Program-made: the position numbers and the translations under genes
Part shown: piece by piece, positions 1 through 8,010 of the stretch
Position numbering within the stretch: the first letter of the stretch is position 1
Layout: every line of letters starts with the position of its first letter
The notes under the pieces: generated by a model
Told to the model about the DNA's origin: nothing
The model's input: the letters and a program-made list of their open reading frames with translations, nothing else
Databases searched by the model: none
NCBI RefSeq assembly: GCF_009720735.1
Contig: NZ_WNKU01000014.1
Location: forward strand, 26,057-90,056
Origin: Heliobacterium mobile
GTDB lineage: Bacteria > Bacillota > Desulfitobacteriia > Heliobacteriales > Heliobacteriaceae
DNA length: 64,000 nt
Direction: 5' to 3'

Positions 1-2
1 CC

Positions 3-710
3 AATGCCAAGGTCGCCGTCTTCGGCATTGGCGGCGTCGGTTCTTATACAGTGGAAGCCTTGGCTCGTTGCGGCGTCGGTCATCTGGTGCTCATCGATCA
101 CGATGACATTTGCTTGACCAATATAAACCGGCAGATTCACGCCCTCCACTCGACCGTGGGCGAAGTAAAGGTGGAAGTCATGGCAGCCAGGGTACGAGAC
201 ATCAACCCGAAGGCCCGAATTGACTGTTTCCGCCGTTTTTACGGAGTCGAAGAAGGGGAAGAGATCATCACAGCGGACCTGGATTACGTCGTCGATGCCA
301 TCGATACGGTCAAAGGCAAGTTGACTATCATTCAAAAAGCAAAGGCGGTCAACGTGCCTGTAGTCAGTGCACTAGGAGCGGGGAATAAACTCGATCCGAC
401 CCGTTTATCTGTCGCCGACATTTTTGAAACATCGATGGACCCCCTTGCCAAGGTGATGCGCAAGGAATTGCGTCGTTTGGGAATCGATAACCTTAAAGTC
501 GTCTATTCCACCGAACCCCCCTTACCCCCGCAGGGAGAAGTAGCTTGTGCCGAAAACTGTGTTTGCCCCAATCCGGAAACGGAGTTCGGCGCCACATGCC
601 TAAAAAAGCGTCAAATCCCGGGAAGCATCTCTTTTGTGCCTTCGGTGGCCGGCCTCATTCTAGCTTCCGTCGTCGTTAGAGATATTCTCGACAAGGAACG
701 ACAAGGTTAA
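3..710 (+). CDS. tcdA: tRNA threonylcarbamoyladenosine dehydratase (TcdA/YgdL), 5' truncated
   Basis: ThiF/E1-like ATP-dependent enzyme that cyclises t6A37 to ct6A in ANN-decoding tRNAs. The reading frame is open from the left edge, so the true start lies outside the window. The nucleotide-binding glycine loop (VFGIGGVGSY) is at the very edge, followed by LIDHDDICLTNINRQ, the acidic/Arg segment typical of the ThiF fold, and by VDAIDTVKGK. Near the C-terminus a CAENCVC stretch and another Cys could bind metal, but this is inference. The gene ends about 20 nt before the csoR promoter, so the two are separate transcription units. The family is clear; TcdA rather than another ThiF homologue is inferred from the INRQIHA and PGSISFVPSVAG segments. 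Confidence 0.88.
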   Translation, partial: NAKVAVFGIGGVGSYTVEALARCGVGHLVLIDHDDICLTNINRQIHALHSTVGEVKVEVMAARVRDINPKARIDCFRRFYGVEEGEEIITADLDYVVDAIDTVKGKLTIIQKAKAVNVPVVSALGAGNKLDPTRLSVADIFETSMDPLAKVMRKELRRLGIDNLKVVYSTEPPLPPQGEVACAENCVCPNPETEFGATCLKKRQIPGSISFVPSVAGLILASVVVRDILDKERQG

Positions 711-731
711 TTTATCCGTCGCTGCCGTCCG

Positions 732-760
732 TTGACAACCGTCACATACCCCGCTATAAT
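732..760 (+). promoter_or_regulatory. Sigma-A promoter of csoR-trxA
   Basis: A consensus -35 TTGACA (732-737) and a consensus -10 TATAAT (755-760) are separated by 17 nt. It lies just upstream of the CsoR-type gene, with a palindromic operator immediately downstream. Confidence 0.88.
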
Positions 761-768
761 TAAGTTGC

Positions 769-785
769 ATACCCGGTATGGGTAT
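769..785. promoter_or_regulatory. Predicted CsoR-type operator
   Basis: Perfect inverted repeat ATACCC-GGTAT-GGGTAT starting 9 nt after the -10 box, i.e. over the expected transcription start. GC-tract dyads of this form are known operators of the CsoR/RcnR family. Binding here would block initiation, so autoregulation of the downstream repressor is the likely circuit (inference). Confidence 0.75.
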
Positions 786-802
786 CTAGACTGGGGGTGG
801 TG

Positions 803-1075
803 ATGCTGGACTGCACGCATTCGAAGGAAGCCTTAATCCGGCGTCTCAAGAAAATTGAAGGCCAGATTAAAGGCATCCAGAAGATGATCGCCGATGACAA
901 GGCCTGCTTAGATTTGCTCGTCCAAGTCGCGGCGGCAAAAGCAGCTATTAATCGTGTAGGTACGCTGATCATAATGAACCATAGCCGAAAATGCCTGCAG
1001 AATGTCCCCCTCTCTAGTGACCAGGAAAAAGCTCTGGAAGAATTGGTTGATGTTCTTGCGAAATTCACCAAATAG
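803..1075 (+). CDS. csoR: CsoR/RcnR-family metal- or sulfur-sensing repressor
   Basis: All-helical DNA-binding repressor of 90 aa. ATG 803 is chosen because GGGGG (793-797) gives normal RBS spacing; GTG codons at 797 and 800 are alternatives. The sensory residues are Cys35, His60 and Cys64 (C-x24-H-x3-C), matching the Cu(I) ligand set of CsoR rather than the two-Cys set of the persulfide sensor CstR. An extra Cys4 and His6 near the N-terminus could modify metal choice. No copper ATPase or chaperone follows; the only partner is thioredoxin 32 nt downstream, behind a shared promoter. Copper sensing is therefore plausible but not proved, and thiol stress is an alternative. Confidence 0.85.
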   Translation: MLDCTHSKEALIRRLKKIEGQIKGIQKMIADDKACLDLLVQVAAAKAAINRVGTLIIMNHSRKCLQNVPLSSDQEKALEELVDVLAKFTK

Positions 1076-1107
1076 GTGAGTTAAGTTTCAAAAGGAGATG
1101 GAATTCG

Positions 1108-1437
1108 ATGGCAAGTGAAAATGTATTGGTCCTCAGTGATGAAAACTTCCGGTCTTCCGTACTTGAATCAGAAAAACCTGTCCTCGTTGACTTCTGGGCA
1201 GCTTGGTGCGGTCCTTGCAAAATGATTGCCCCTATCGTCGAAGAAGTAGCTGCTGAAACGGCTGGTAAAGCTGCTGTAGGCAAGCTGAATGTCGATGAAA
1301 ACCGCCAGATCGCTGCCGAATACGGCATCATGTCCATTCCCACACTGATGGTTTTTAAGAATGGACAGGTTGTTGACAAAGCCATTGGTTACAAAAACAA
1401 GGCTGAGTTAGTAAAATTATTGGAAAAGCATATTTAA
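1108..1437 (+). CDS. trxA: Thioredoxin
   Basis: Small cytoplasmic dithiol reductant of 109 aa, the usual length. The WCGPC active site lies near residue 31-35 in the context FWAAWCGPCKMIAP, and the cis-Pro loop SIPTLMVF is present. A strong RBS (AAAGGAGATGG) precedes the ATG. Cotranscription with the CsoR-type repressor would make thioredoxin inducible by the repressor's ligand, an arrangement suggesting metal or thiol stress (inference). A clear intrinsic terminator follows at 1463-1485. Confidence 0.96.
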   Translation: MASENVLVLSDENFRSSVLESEKPVLVDFWAAWCGPCKMIAPIVEEVAAETAGKAAVGKLNVDENRQIAAEYGIMSIPTLMVFKNGQVVDKAIGYKNKAELVKLLEKHI

Positions 1438-1462
1438 TTAGCACATATATTCGTTTTACAGG

Positions 1463-1485
1463 CCGGGGATAGTCCCCGGTTTTTT
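1463..1485 (+). terminator. Intrinsic terminator of csoR-trxA
   Basis: CCGGGG-ATAGT-CCCCGG hairpin followed directly by six T residues. Confidence 0.9.
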
Positions 1486-1531
1486 ATTGTTTAAAGAGTA
1501 ATCAATATTTCTCCATTTCTTCCTCATGTCC

Positions 1532-1561
1532 TTGACAGGTTTGCTGAATCGCTTAGATAAT
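1532..1561 (+). promoter_or_regulatory. Promoter of the receiver/GGDEF/EAL gene
   Basis: TTGACA (1532-1537) and GATAAT (1556-1561), 18 nt apart, about 60 nt before the ATG. Confidence 0.65.
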
Positions 1562-1620
1562 GTAGGTAAGCCATAAACGGAGTTCGTGTTTACATTTGCG
1601 TCTTACACGAAAGGAAACGT

Positions 1621-4089
1621 ATGGGGAATAACAAAATTAAAACCAATAGTCCGCTCATACTTGTGGCTGACGACGATCGGGCCATGAGACTCGTTTTGAG
1701 GCGTGCCTTGGAGCGGGATGGTTACTCTGTCATCGAGGCGGGAGACGGAAAAGAAGCGTTGCTTGTCTACGACCAATACCGGCCGGAGTTGGTCCTCATG
1801 GATGTGGTCATGCCTGAGATGGACGGTTTTACGGCTTTGGCCCATCTCCAAGACCGACCAGGAGGTAAGGTTCCCGTACTGATGATCACCGGACTGGATG
1901 ACGACAGCTCTGTTGAACAGGCTTTTCAGGCGGGTGCTATCGATTACATCACCAAACCGATCCACTGGGCCGTACTTCGGCAGCGTGTTCGGCGATTGAT
2001 CGAAGCTCAACGGATGGAACAAGCGCTAATCGATCGAGAAACTCAACTGAGAGCCATCGCATCAGCTCTGGGGGAAGGGTTGTATGTGATCGACGCGGAA
2101 GGTCGTCTGACCTTTCTGAACCCGGAAGGGGAGAGGATTCTCGGGTGGACCCTTCAGGAACTGTGCGGTAAATACATCCATGATATCATCCACCGTAAAC
2201 ATTTCGACGGAAGCATCATCCAAGCGGAAGATTGCCCTATATTGAGAACAACCCGTTCAGGAAATACCTATCGCAGCGATGAGGATTATTTTACACGCAA
2301 AGACGGTGTTATCTTTCCCGTAGCCCTGGTTTCAACACCGCTGATTGTTAACGATAAAATCAGTGGCGCCGTAGCCGTTTTTCAGGACATCAGCGAACGA
2401 AAAAAGGTGGAGGAACAGCTGCGGTTGGCATCCAACGTCTTTGAAAACACCACGGAAGGTATCCTGGTGACCGATCATGAGGGATTAATTCAATCGGTGA
2501 ACCCTGCCTTTACCGTTTCTACCGGATACAGTTTCGAAGAAGTGAACGGAAAGAAACCAAGCATCTTCCAATCGGGCCGTCACAATCCCGAATTTTATAA
2601 ACAATTGTGGTTATCGCTATTGAAAACAGGTCGTTGGCAGGGTGAGATCTGGAACCGAAGGAAAAACGGTGAGTTATACGCCGCTTGGCTCACGATCAGT
2701 GCCATCTGTGATGATTTAGGACGGACGACCCATTACGCGGCCGTATTTAGTGATATCACCGAACATAAACAAGCTCAGGATTTAATCAAACATCAAGCCT
2801 ACCATGATGCTTTGACCGATCTGCCGAACCGGTTGCTATTCATCGACCGGCTGACACAGGCCCTTGCTCATGCTGGACGGAACCACCACATGTTGGCTGT
2901 ACTGTTTTTGGATTTGGACCGGTTTAAAGTGATCAATGATACGTTTGGCCATGCCGTCGGCGATCAACTGCTTCAAGGGGTAGCCCGGAGATTGCGTAGT
3001 TCGGTCCGCGAAAGCGATACGGTCGCTCGGTTAGGCGGCGATGAGTTCACCATCTTGCTGCCTCAGATCGGGAATGTAGAAGACGCGGCGAAAGTGGCCC
3101 AAAAAATTTTGTCATCTCTGCGCCAGCCTTGGCTCTTCTCAGGACAACAATTTTGCACGACCACCAGTATCGGGATCGCCGTTTTTCCGACCGATGGGGA
3201 AGAGGCGGACAGCTTGATGAAGAATGCCGATGCGGCTATGTACCGGGCGAAAGAACAAGGTAGAAACAATTATCAACTATATACACCAGCTCTCAATGCC
3301 TGGGCCTTTGAACGTTTGGCTATGGAAAACCGCCTCCGCCATGCGTTGGAACAAAATGAATTTGTCCTTTATTATCAGCCGAAAGTGGATGCTCACAGCC
3401 ATGTGCCGGTCGCCGTCGAGGCGCTGATCCGGTGGCAACATCCTGATATCGGCATCGTTTCTCCCACAGAATTTTTGCGTTTGGCCGAAGATTCCGGCTT
3501 AATCGTTCCAATCGGAGAATGGTGCTTGCGTACGGCTTGTGAACAGTTGAAAGCTTGGCTGGATGAGGGGAACGGCCCCGTTAAACTGGCGATCAACCTA
3601 TGCGGCAGGCAGATGCAGTACACCCAGTTAGATTCGATGGTCAACGATATCTTGCAGGAGACGGGAATTCCACCTTATTTAGTGGAATTGGAGATCGGCG
3701 AGGAGACAGTGCTGCAGTACGAAGAGTCGGCCCTAACGATACTTAACCAGTTAAAGGTTGCCGGAGTCAATATCGTCATTGAGCAGTTTGGAAAGAACTG
3801 TTCGCGGATTCCTCTCTTACAAAGCCTCCCTGTGGATACCTTGAAGATCGATCCTTCCTTCGTCTGTGACCTAGTGTCTAATCATCATCACCGGGAATTG
3901 ATTCAGGGTTTTTCCGCCCTGGCCCACAGCCTGCATATGAAAATCGCTGCCGAAGGCGTAGGTTCCCTGGAACAGGCCGATTTCTTGCGCTCCGTCGGCT
4001 GCGATGAACTACAGGGGTATTATTTTAGTGATCCCATCCCAGCTGCAGAGATTAGGCAAATGTTTAAGAAAGGTCCACTCGCTTTGTAG
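1621..4089 (+). CDS. Response regulator with PAS-PAS-GGDEF-EAL domains, EAL site degenerate
   Basis: Cytoplasmic c-di-GMP signalling protein of 822 aa with no membrane segments. Order: receiver (about 10-128, phosphoacceptor Asp61 in LVLMDVVMPEMDG), two PAS domains (about 140-385), GGDEF domain with intact GGDEF at 472-476 and an RESD inhibitory I-site five residues upstream, then an EAL domain. The EAL motif is intact (E600), but the metal-binding DDFG motif is EQFG (721-724) and AEGVE has become AEGVG. Cyclase activity is therefore likely, while phosphodiesterase activity is probably lost or the domain acts as a c-di-GMP sensor (inference). It is monocistronic with its own promoter; the cognate kinase is not adjacent. 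Confidence 0.92.
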   Translation: MGNNKIKTNSPLILVADDDRAMRLVLRRALERDGYSVIEAGDGKEALLVYDQYRPELVLMDVVMPEMDGFTALAHLQDRPGGKVPVLMITGLDDDSSVEQAFQAGAIDYITKPIHWAVLRQRVRRLIEAQRMEQALIDRETQLRAIASALGEGLYVIDAEGRLTFLNPEGERILGWTLQELCGKYIHDIIHRKHFDGSIIQAEDCPILRTTRSGNTYRSDEDYFTRKDGVIFPVALVSTPLIVNDKISGAVAVFQDISERKKVEEQLRLASNVFENTTEGILVTDHEGLIQSVNPAFTVSTGYSFEEVNGKKPSIFQSGRHNPEFYKQLWLSLLKTGRWQGEIWNRRKNGELYAAWLTISAICDDLGRTTHYAAVFSDITEHKQAQDLIKHQAYHDALTDLPNRLLFIDRLTQALAHAGRNHHMLAVLFLDLDRFKVINDTFGHAVGDQLLQGVARRLRSSVRESDTVARLGGDEFTILLPQIGNVEDAAKVAQKILSSLRQPWLFSGQQFCTTTSIGIAVFPTDGEEADSLMKNADAAMYRAKEQGRNNYQLYTPALNAWAFERLAMENRLRHALEQNEFVLYYQPKVDAHSHVPVAVEALIRWQHPDIGIVSPTEFLRLAEDSGLIVPIGEWCLRTACEQLKAWLDEGNGPVKLAINLCGRQMQYTQLDSMVNDILQETGIPPYLVELEIGEETVLQYEESALTILNQLKVAGVNIVIEQFGKNCSRIPLLQSLPVDTLKIDPSFVCDLVSNHHHRELIQGFSALAHSLHMKIAAEGVGSLEQADFLRSVGCDELQGYYFSDPIPAAEIRQMFKKGPLAL

Positions 4090-4150
4090 CACCGGGTAAA
4101 CAAGTTTGTAATGTGCGTAAAAATGAAAACACTATGAACAGATTATGATG

Positions 4151-4183
4151 GGCAGGGCATGTTGTGAAAAAACATGTCCTGCC
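4151..4183 (+). terminator. Terminator-like hairpin after the GGDEF/EAL gene
   Basis: GGCAGGGCATGTT pairs with AACATGTCCTGCC across a 7-nt loop, with one wobble pair. The T tract after it is weak. Confidence 0.55.
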
Positions 4184-4232
4184 TTCATTCATTGATTGAT
4201 AAAACCAGGTGCTATCGTTTATGATAATACTG

Positions 4233-4244
4233 GAACCTATGTTC
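4233..4244. promoter_or_regulatory. SOS box (LexA operator) of the radical-SAM repair gene
   Basis: GAACCTATGTTC fits the Firmicutes LexA consensus GAAC-N4-GTTC exactly and lies 42 nt before the ATG, just after a GATAAT -10 candidate (4223-4228). A lexA gene occurs in this window and similar boxes occur beside it. Confidence 0.78.
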
Positions 4245-4286
4245 TAATTAGAAGGAATTCCGTCGAGTGAAGAGGGGAAAAGCCCT

Positions 4287-5663
4287 ATGGATCTGAGTAA
4301 CAAGTTGCAAATCTTAGCAGCTGCTGCGAAATATGACGTATCCTGTTCTTCCAGCGGAAGCAATCGGGGAAAAGCGAAAGGGAAGTTAGGGAATACAGCA
4401 TCGTCAGGCATATGTCATAGCTGGTCTGATGACGGCCGGTGTATTTCTCTGTTAAAATTACTTTTTACCAATGATTGCTGCTACGATTGTTCCTTCTGTG
4501 TGAACCGGGTATCGAACGACGTGCCTCGAGCGTCCTTTACGCCGGAAGAACTGGCCGATCTCACCATCAACTTTTACCGTCGCAACTATATCGAAGGATT
4601 GTTCTTGAGTTCTGCCATCTCCAACAGCCCCGACCGCACTATGGAACAACTCGTGCAAACCGTTCGCATCCTGCGGGAGCGCTACCGTTTCAATGGGTAC
4701 ATTCACTTGAAAGCCATCCCAGGTGCTGACAGACGGTTGATCGAGGCGGCGGGAGCTCTCGTCGATCGGCTAAGCGTGAATATAGAACTGCCTACGTCAG
4801 AGGGTTTGCGTCGACTTGCCCCACAGAAAAAACGAGAAAACATTTTAAAACCGATGGGGCAGATCACCTCGAAAATCGTGGAAAACCGGGAAGAACGACG
4901 CCAGTTCCGGCGAACGCCGACCTTCGTGCCAGCAGGCCAGACGACACAGCTCATCGTCGGAGCTACTCCGGAAACAGATCTGCAGATCTTCCATTTGGCC
5001 GAAGGTCTTTACCGGAAGTTTCAACTGAAACGGGTCTACTACTCCGCCTACGTCCCTGTCATGCGAGATCCGAAATTACCGGCGATCCCGGCGCCTCCGC
5101 TGCTCAGGGAGCACCGCCTGTATCAGGCTGACTGGCTGCTCCGATTCTACGGATTTACTGCCGGGGAAATTCTCGATGGCTCTCAGCCCAATCTAGACTT
5201 GGATGTAGATCCTAAGACAGGCTGGGCTCTTCGGAACCTGCACTCGTTTCCCGTTGAAATCAACCGGGCCGACTACGAGACGCTGCTTCGCGTCCCCGGT
5301 ATCGGCGTCAAATCGGCTAACCGCATCGTCGCCGCCCGGCGGGTCCGCCGCATCGAGTTTGAACATCTGGCCAAAATGGGCATCGTGCTGAAGCGAGCCC
5401 GTTACTTCATCACTTGTAACGGCAAATACTACGGCCAAGTCAGCCTCGACGCCGCCAACCTTCGCCAACAACTCATTCTCCCTCAAGCTCCCAAAGGCCT
5501 CACTCCGGGATGGGAACAAATGTCTCTCTTTACCGAAGCAAATGATCCGGCACAAGTTCCCCTTACCTTGCCAGGTGTTTTTTCGGAGACACAAAAGGGG
5601 TTGCTTGTTCCCGTACTTCCTTCGATGGAGGATAAGCTCGCTTTAGTTACAGGAGAAATATAA
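4287..5663 (+). CDS. Putative DNA modification/repair radical SAM protein with helix-hairpin-helix
   Basis: 458 aa. The [4Fe-4S] ligands are Cys64, Cys68 and Cys71 (C-x3-C-x2-C in CCYDCSFC). A helix-hairpin-helix segment (LLRVPGIGVKSANRIVAARR) near residue 335-355 suggests DNA binding. The N-terminal SCSSSG and ICHSWSDDGRC segments match the family annotated as putative DNA modification/repair radical SAM protein, whose reaction is unknown. The partner protein often found with this family is missing; instead a photolyase follows about 280 nt later, separated by a repeat element. An exact SOS box upstream supports a DNA-damage role (inference). Confidence 0.85.
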   Translation: MDLSNKLQILAAAAKYDVSCSSSGSNRGKAKGKLGNTASSGICHSWSDDGRCISLLKLLFTNDCCYDCSFCVNRVSNDVPRASFTPEELADLTINFYRRNYIEGLFLSSAISNSPDRTMEQLVQTVRILRERYRFNGYIHLKAIPGADRRLIEAAGALVDRLSVNIELPTSEGLRRLAPQKKRENILKPMGQITSKIVENREERRQFRRTPTFVPAGQTTQLIVGATPETDLQIFHLAEGLYRKFQLKRVYYSAYVPVMRDPKLPAIPAPPLLREHRLYQADWLLRFYGFTAGEILDGSQPNLDLDVDPKTGWALRNLHSFPVEINRADYETLLRVPGIGVKSANRIVAARRVRRIEFEHLAKMGIVLKRARYFITCNGKYYGQVSLDAANLRQQLILPQAPKGLTPGWEQMSLFTEANDPAQVPLTLPGVFSETQKGLLVPVLPSMEDKLALVTGEI

Positions 5664-5744
5664 TCAGGAGCTTGAATCAGAGGTAAGCCATTGATGACCT
5701 GAAAGAAGAAGCAATGCTATAAAAGTTTTGTCATAGTAAACCTG

Positions 5745-5916
5745 GGGGTGTATTGACGGAGTGAGCGTTTTGGGCGAAGCGGCGTCAGCGAGCGAAGTCT
5801 GCGGAGCGTAAAGGGCGCCACGGTTTACATGCAGAAAAGCCCAGAGGTTTGGCGCCCTAGCGGAGCAGACAAACGAGTAGCCGCGTAGCCCTTAGCGAAC
5901 GGAGTCATTGCACCCC
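5745..5916 (+). repeat. Structured intergenic repeat, copy 1 of 3
   Basis: 172-nt element sharing most of its sequence with copies at 9587-9759 and 15694-15866, all in the same orientation. The termini pair (GGGGTGTATTGAC with GTCATTGCACCCC). Inside, GGGC/GCCC and GCGGC/GCCGC arms, GTCTGC/GCAGAC, and GGGCGCCA/TGGCGCCC form a nested long hairpin. The apical ~29 nt (GGTTTACATGCAGAAAAGCC and following) are nearly invariant. It sits between the radical-SAM gene and the photolyase, ending 27 nt before the latter. Short open frames across it are artefacts. Confidence 0.9.
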
Positions 5917-5943
5917 GGGTTAGTACACGGAAGGAGAAACAGC

Positions 5944-7308
5944 TTGATTCAAAACACCCGAATCCAATACCTAAACAATGCCGAAATCCAACAGGGCGAA
6001 TACGTCCTCTACTGGATGCAAGCATCGCAGCGAACAGAATACAATCATGCCCTTGAGTACGCCGTCGAGAGGGCGAACCGCTTGGACCAGCCGCTGCTGG
6101 TCTATTTTGGTATCACTGATTCTTTTCCCGGAGCTAACGAACGGCATTATGGGTTCATGTTAGAGGGTTTGCAGGAAGTTCAAAGCAGCCTGCGTCAGCG
6201 GGGAATCGCCATGATCGCCCGGCAGATCTCGCCGGAAATCGGCGTCGTCCAATTGGCTTCCAACGCATCTTTGGTCGTGGTGGATCGGGGGTACTTACGA
6301 ATTTTAAAAAAATGGCGCCAATTTGCAGCATCCCACATCGCTTGTCCCCTCATTCAAGTGGAATCGGATGTAATTGTACCGGTGGAGACGGCTTCCCCGA
6401 AAGAAGAATATGCGGCAGCCACCTTCCGCCCCAAAATTAAGCGTCAGCTGCAGGATTACTTGGTCCCACTGGAGATGCGAACTATAGTCAAAGCGCGGAC
6501 GGACCTGGCTGAAGCATGTCTTTTTTTCGACCGGATTGACTTGGAAGATATCGAAGGTACCCTGGCCCGGTTGAACATTGACCGTTCTGTCGGGAGATTG
6601 AAATGTTGGCAGGGAGGGGCAAGCGCCGCCAAGGGGTTGCTCGATCGGTTCATCGCCACGAAGTTGGAACATTATGGGGAACGGCGCAATGATCCATCCC
6701 TAGAATATGTCTCTTCCTTAAGTCCCTATCTGCATTTTGGCCAGATTTCACCTCTCTACATGGCCCTCCGTGTGCAAGAATCGAACATAAGAGCCAGCGT
6801 AGACGCCTATCTGGAAGAGCTGATCGTCCGCCGAGAATTGAGTATCAACTTTGTCCATTACAACCTTCGCTACGATGAGTTCACTGCTCTTCCGGAATGG
6901 GCAAGACAGACCTTGTATACCCATCGTGTCGATTGCAGAGAATTCAACTATGGATTGTCTGAATTAGAAAATGGTCTAACGGACGATCCTTTTTTTAACG
7001 CAGCCCAAACAGAACTACGGAAACGTGGAATCATTCATGGCTATATGCGCATGTACTGGGGGAAAAAAATCTTGGAATGGAGCCCTTCCCCTGAAGAAGC
7101 CTTCCAGATCGCCCTCTATCTCAACGACAAATACGCTTTAGACGGACGAGATCCTAACGGATACACTGGTGTTGCCTGGTGTTTTGGGAAGCACGATCGC
7201 CCCTGGGGGGAAAGGGCCATCTTTGGGAAGGTTCGTTACATGAACGCGGCCGGACTGCGTCGAAAGTTCAACGCCATGGCTTATGTGCAAAAAGTGGAGG
7301 AATTATAA
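5944..7308 (+). CDS. phr: Deoxyribodipyrimidine photolyase, class II
   Basis: Light-driven FAD enzyme that splits cyclobutane pyrimidine dimers. TTG 5944 is chosen because AAGGAG (5931-5936) precedes it; an earlier in-frame TTG at 5908 lies inside the repeat. 454 aa, normal for class II. The N-terminal VLYWMQASQRTEYNHALEYA and the C-terminal MRMYWGKKILEWSPSPEEAF, DGRDPNGYTGVAWCFGKHD and RPWGERAIFGKVRYM segments are class II hallmarks of the FAD-binding and catalytic domain. It probably shares damage-repair function with the upstream radical-SAM gene, although the intervening repeat leaves cotranscription open. It implies life in light. Confidence 0.95.
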   Translation: MIQNTRIQYLNNAEIQQGEYVLYWMQASQRTEYNHALEYAVERANRLDQPLLVYFGITDSFPGANERHYGFMLEGLQEVQSSLRQRGIAMIARQISPEIGVVQLASNASLVVVDRGYLRILKKWRQFAASHIACPLIQVESDVIVPVETASPKEEYAAATFRPKIKRQLQDYLVPLEMRTIVKARTDLAEACLFFDRIDLEDIEGTLARLNIDRSVGRLKCWQGGASAAKGLLDRFIATKLEHYGERRNDPSLEYVSSLSPYLHFGQISPLYMALRVQESNIRASVDAYLEELIVRRELSINFVHYNLRYDEFTALPEWARQTLYTHRVDCREFNYGLSELENGLTDDPFFNAAQTELRKRGIIHGYMRMYWGKKILEWSPSPEEAFQIALYLNDKYALDGRDPNGYTGVAWCFGKHDRPWGERAIFGKVRYMNAAGLRRKFNAMAYVQKVEEL

Positions 7309-7358
7309 GCTAATCTCCGTTAAATCCAAAAAAGTCTATTCGGAGAGGCGATAAGGCT

Positions 7359-7387
7359 TTGACAAATCCCGAGTGCTATGGTAAACT
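7359..7387 (+). promoter_or_regulatory. Promoter of the iscR-iscS-iscU operon
   Basis: TTGACA (7359-7364) and TAAACT (7382-7387) with a 17-nt spacer, followed by a long palindrome and iscR. Confidence 0.7.
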
Positions 7388-7397
7388 ATGACCCAAG

Positions 7398-7422
7398 AAA
7401 TCCTATTAAAATAGTAGGATTT
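7398..7422. promoter_or_regulatory. Predicted IscR (Rrf2-type) operator
   Basis: 25-bp dyad: AAATCCTATTA and TAGTAGGATTT around a 3-nt centre, with a single mismatch between arms. It covers the region just after the -10 box, fitting repression of initiation by the Rrf2-family protein encoded 52 nt downstream. Confidence 0.68.
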
Positions 7423-7473
7423 ATTAGAGGGATTTATGACAAACACAAGCGTTTCAGACCGTGAGGTGAAGCG

Positions 7474-7926
7474 ATGAAGCTCTCCACCAAAGGACAATAT
7501 GGTGTGCGGGCCATGTTTGACTTGGCTCAGCATTTTGGTCAAGGACCGGTATCCCTGAAGTTGGTCGCCGAGCGGCAGGATATCTCCGAGCACTACCTGG
7601 AACAGATCATTGCCGGTTTGCGAAAGGCTGGTTTAGTGAACAGCATCCGGGGAGCGCAGGGTGGATATATACTGTCGAAAGAACCGTCGGCCATCACCGT
7701 CGGAGATATCATTCGAGTGTTAGAGGGACCTGTAGCGCCTGTAGACTGTGTCAACGAAGAATTGACCGAACGGTGCGCTCGGGCCGATCAGTGTATAACC
7801 AAGATGATCTGGGCCAAAGTACGCGATTCCATCGAGCAAGTTATTGACGGGATCACCTTGGCCGACATGGTAAAGGAAGCGGAAAAAATGAGATTTGCCG
7901 AAGGCAACTACATGTATCACATCTAG
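7474..7926 (+). CDS. iscR: Rrf2-family Fe-S cluster regulator IscR
   Basis: 150-aa winged-helix regulator. The N-terminus MKLSTKGQYGVRAMFDLA and the YLEQI and GGYILSKEP segments are typical of Rrf2 proteins. Cys92, Cys101 and Cys107 are positioned as [2Fe-2S] ligands, which argues for IscR rather than the cysteine regulator CymR that occupies this position in Bacillus. It heads the operon with cysteine desulfurase and scaffold and has a palindromic operator in its leader, so feedback control by cluster status is likely. Confidence 0.9.
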   Translation: MKLSTKGQYGVRAMFDLAQHFGQGPVSLKLVAERQDISEHYLEQIIAGLRKAGLVNSIRGAQGGYILSKEPSAITVGDIIRVLEGPVAPVDCVNEELTERCARADQCITKMIWAKVRDSIEQVIDGITLADMVKEAEKMRFAEGNYMYHI

Positions 7927-8010
7927 AACCGCTCCCAGACTCCACGAAGAGCCTTTGAAGAGGCTCTCACCCGTCTACAACAACGAATGCCGTCAGAGGA
8001 GAGAAAACCA

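Noticed and set aside
5825..6025. Minus-strand open frame of 66 codons over repeat copy 1 (a similar one lies over copy 3 at 15646-15921)
   Set aside because: The frames differ between copies, have no RBS, and are explained by the structured repeat.
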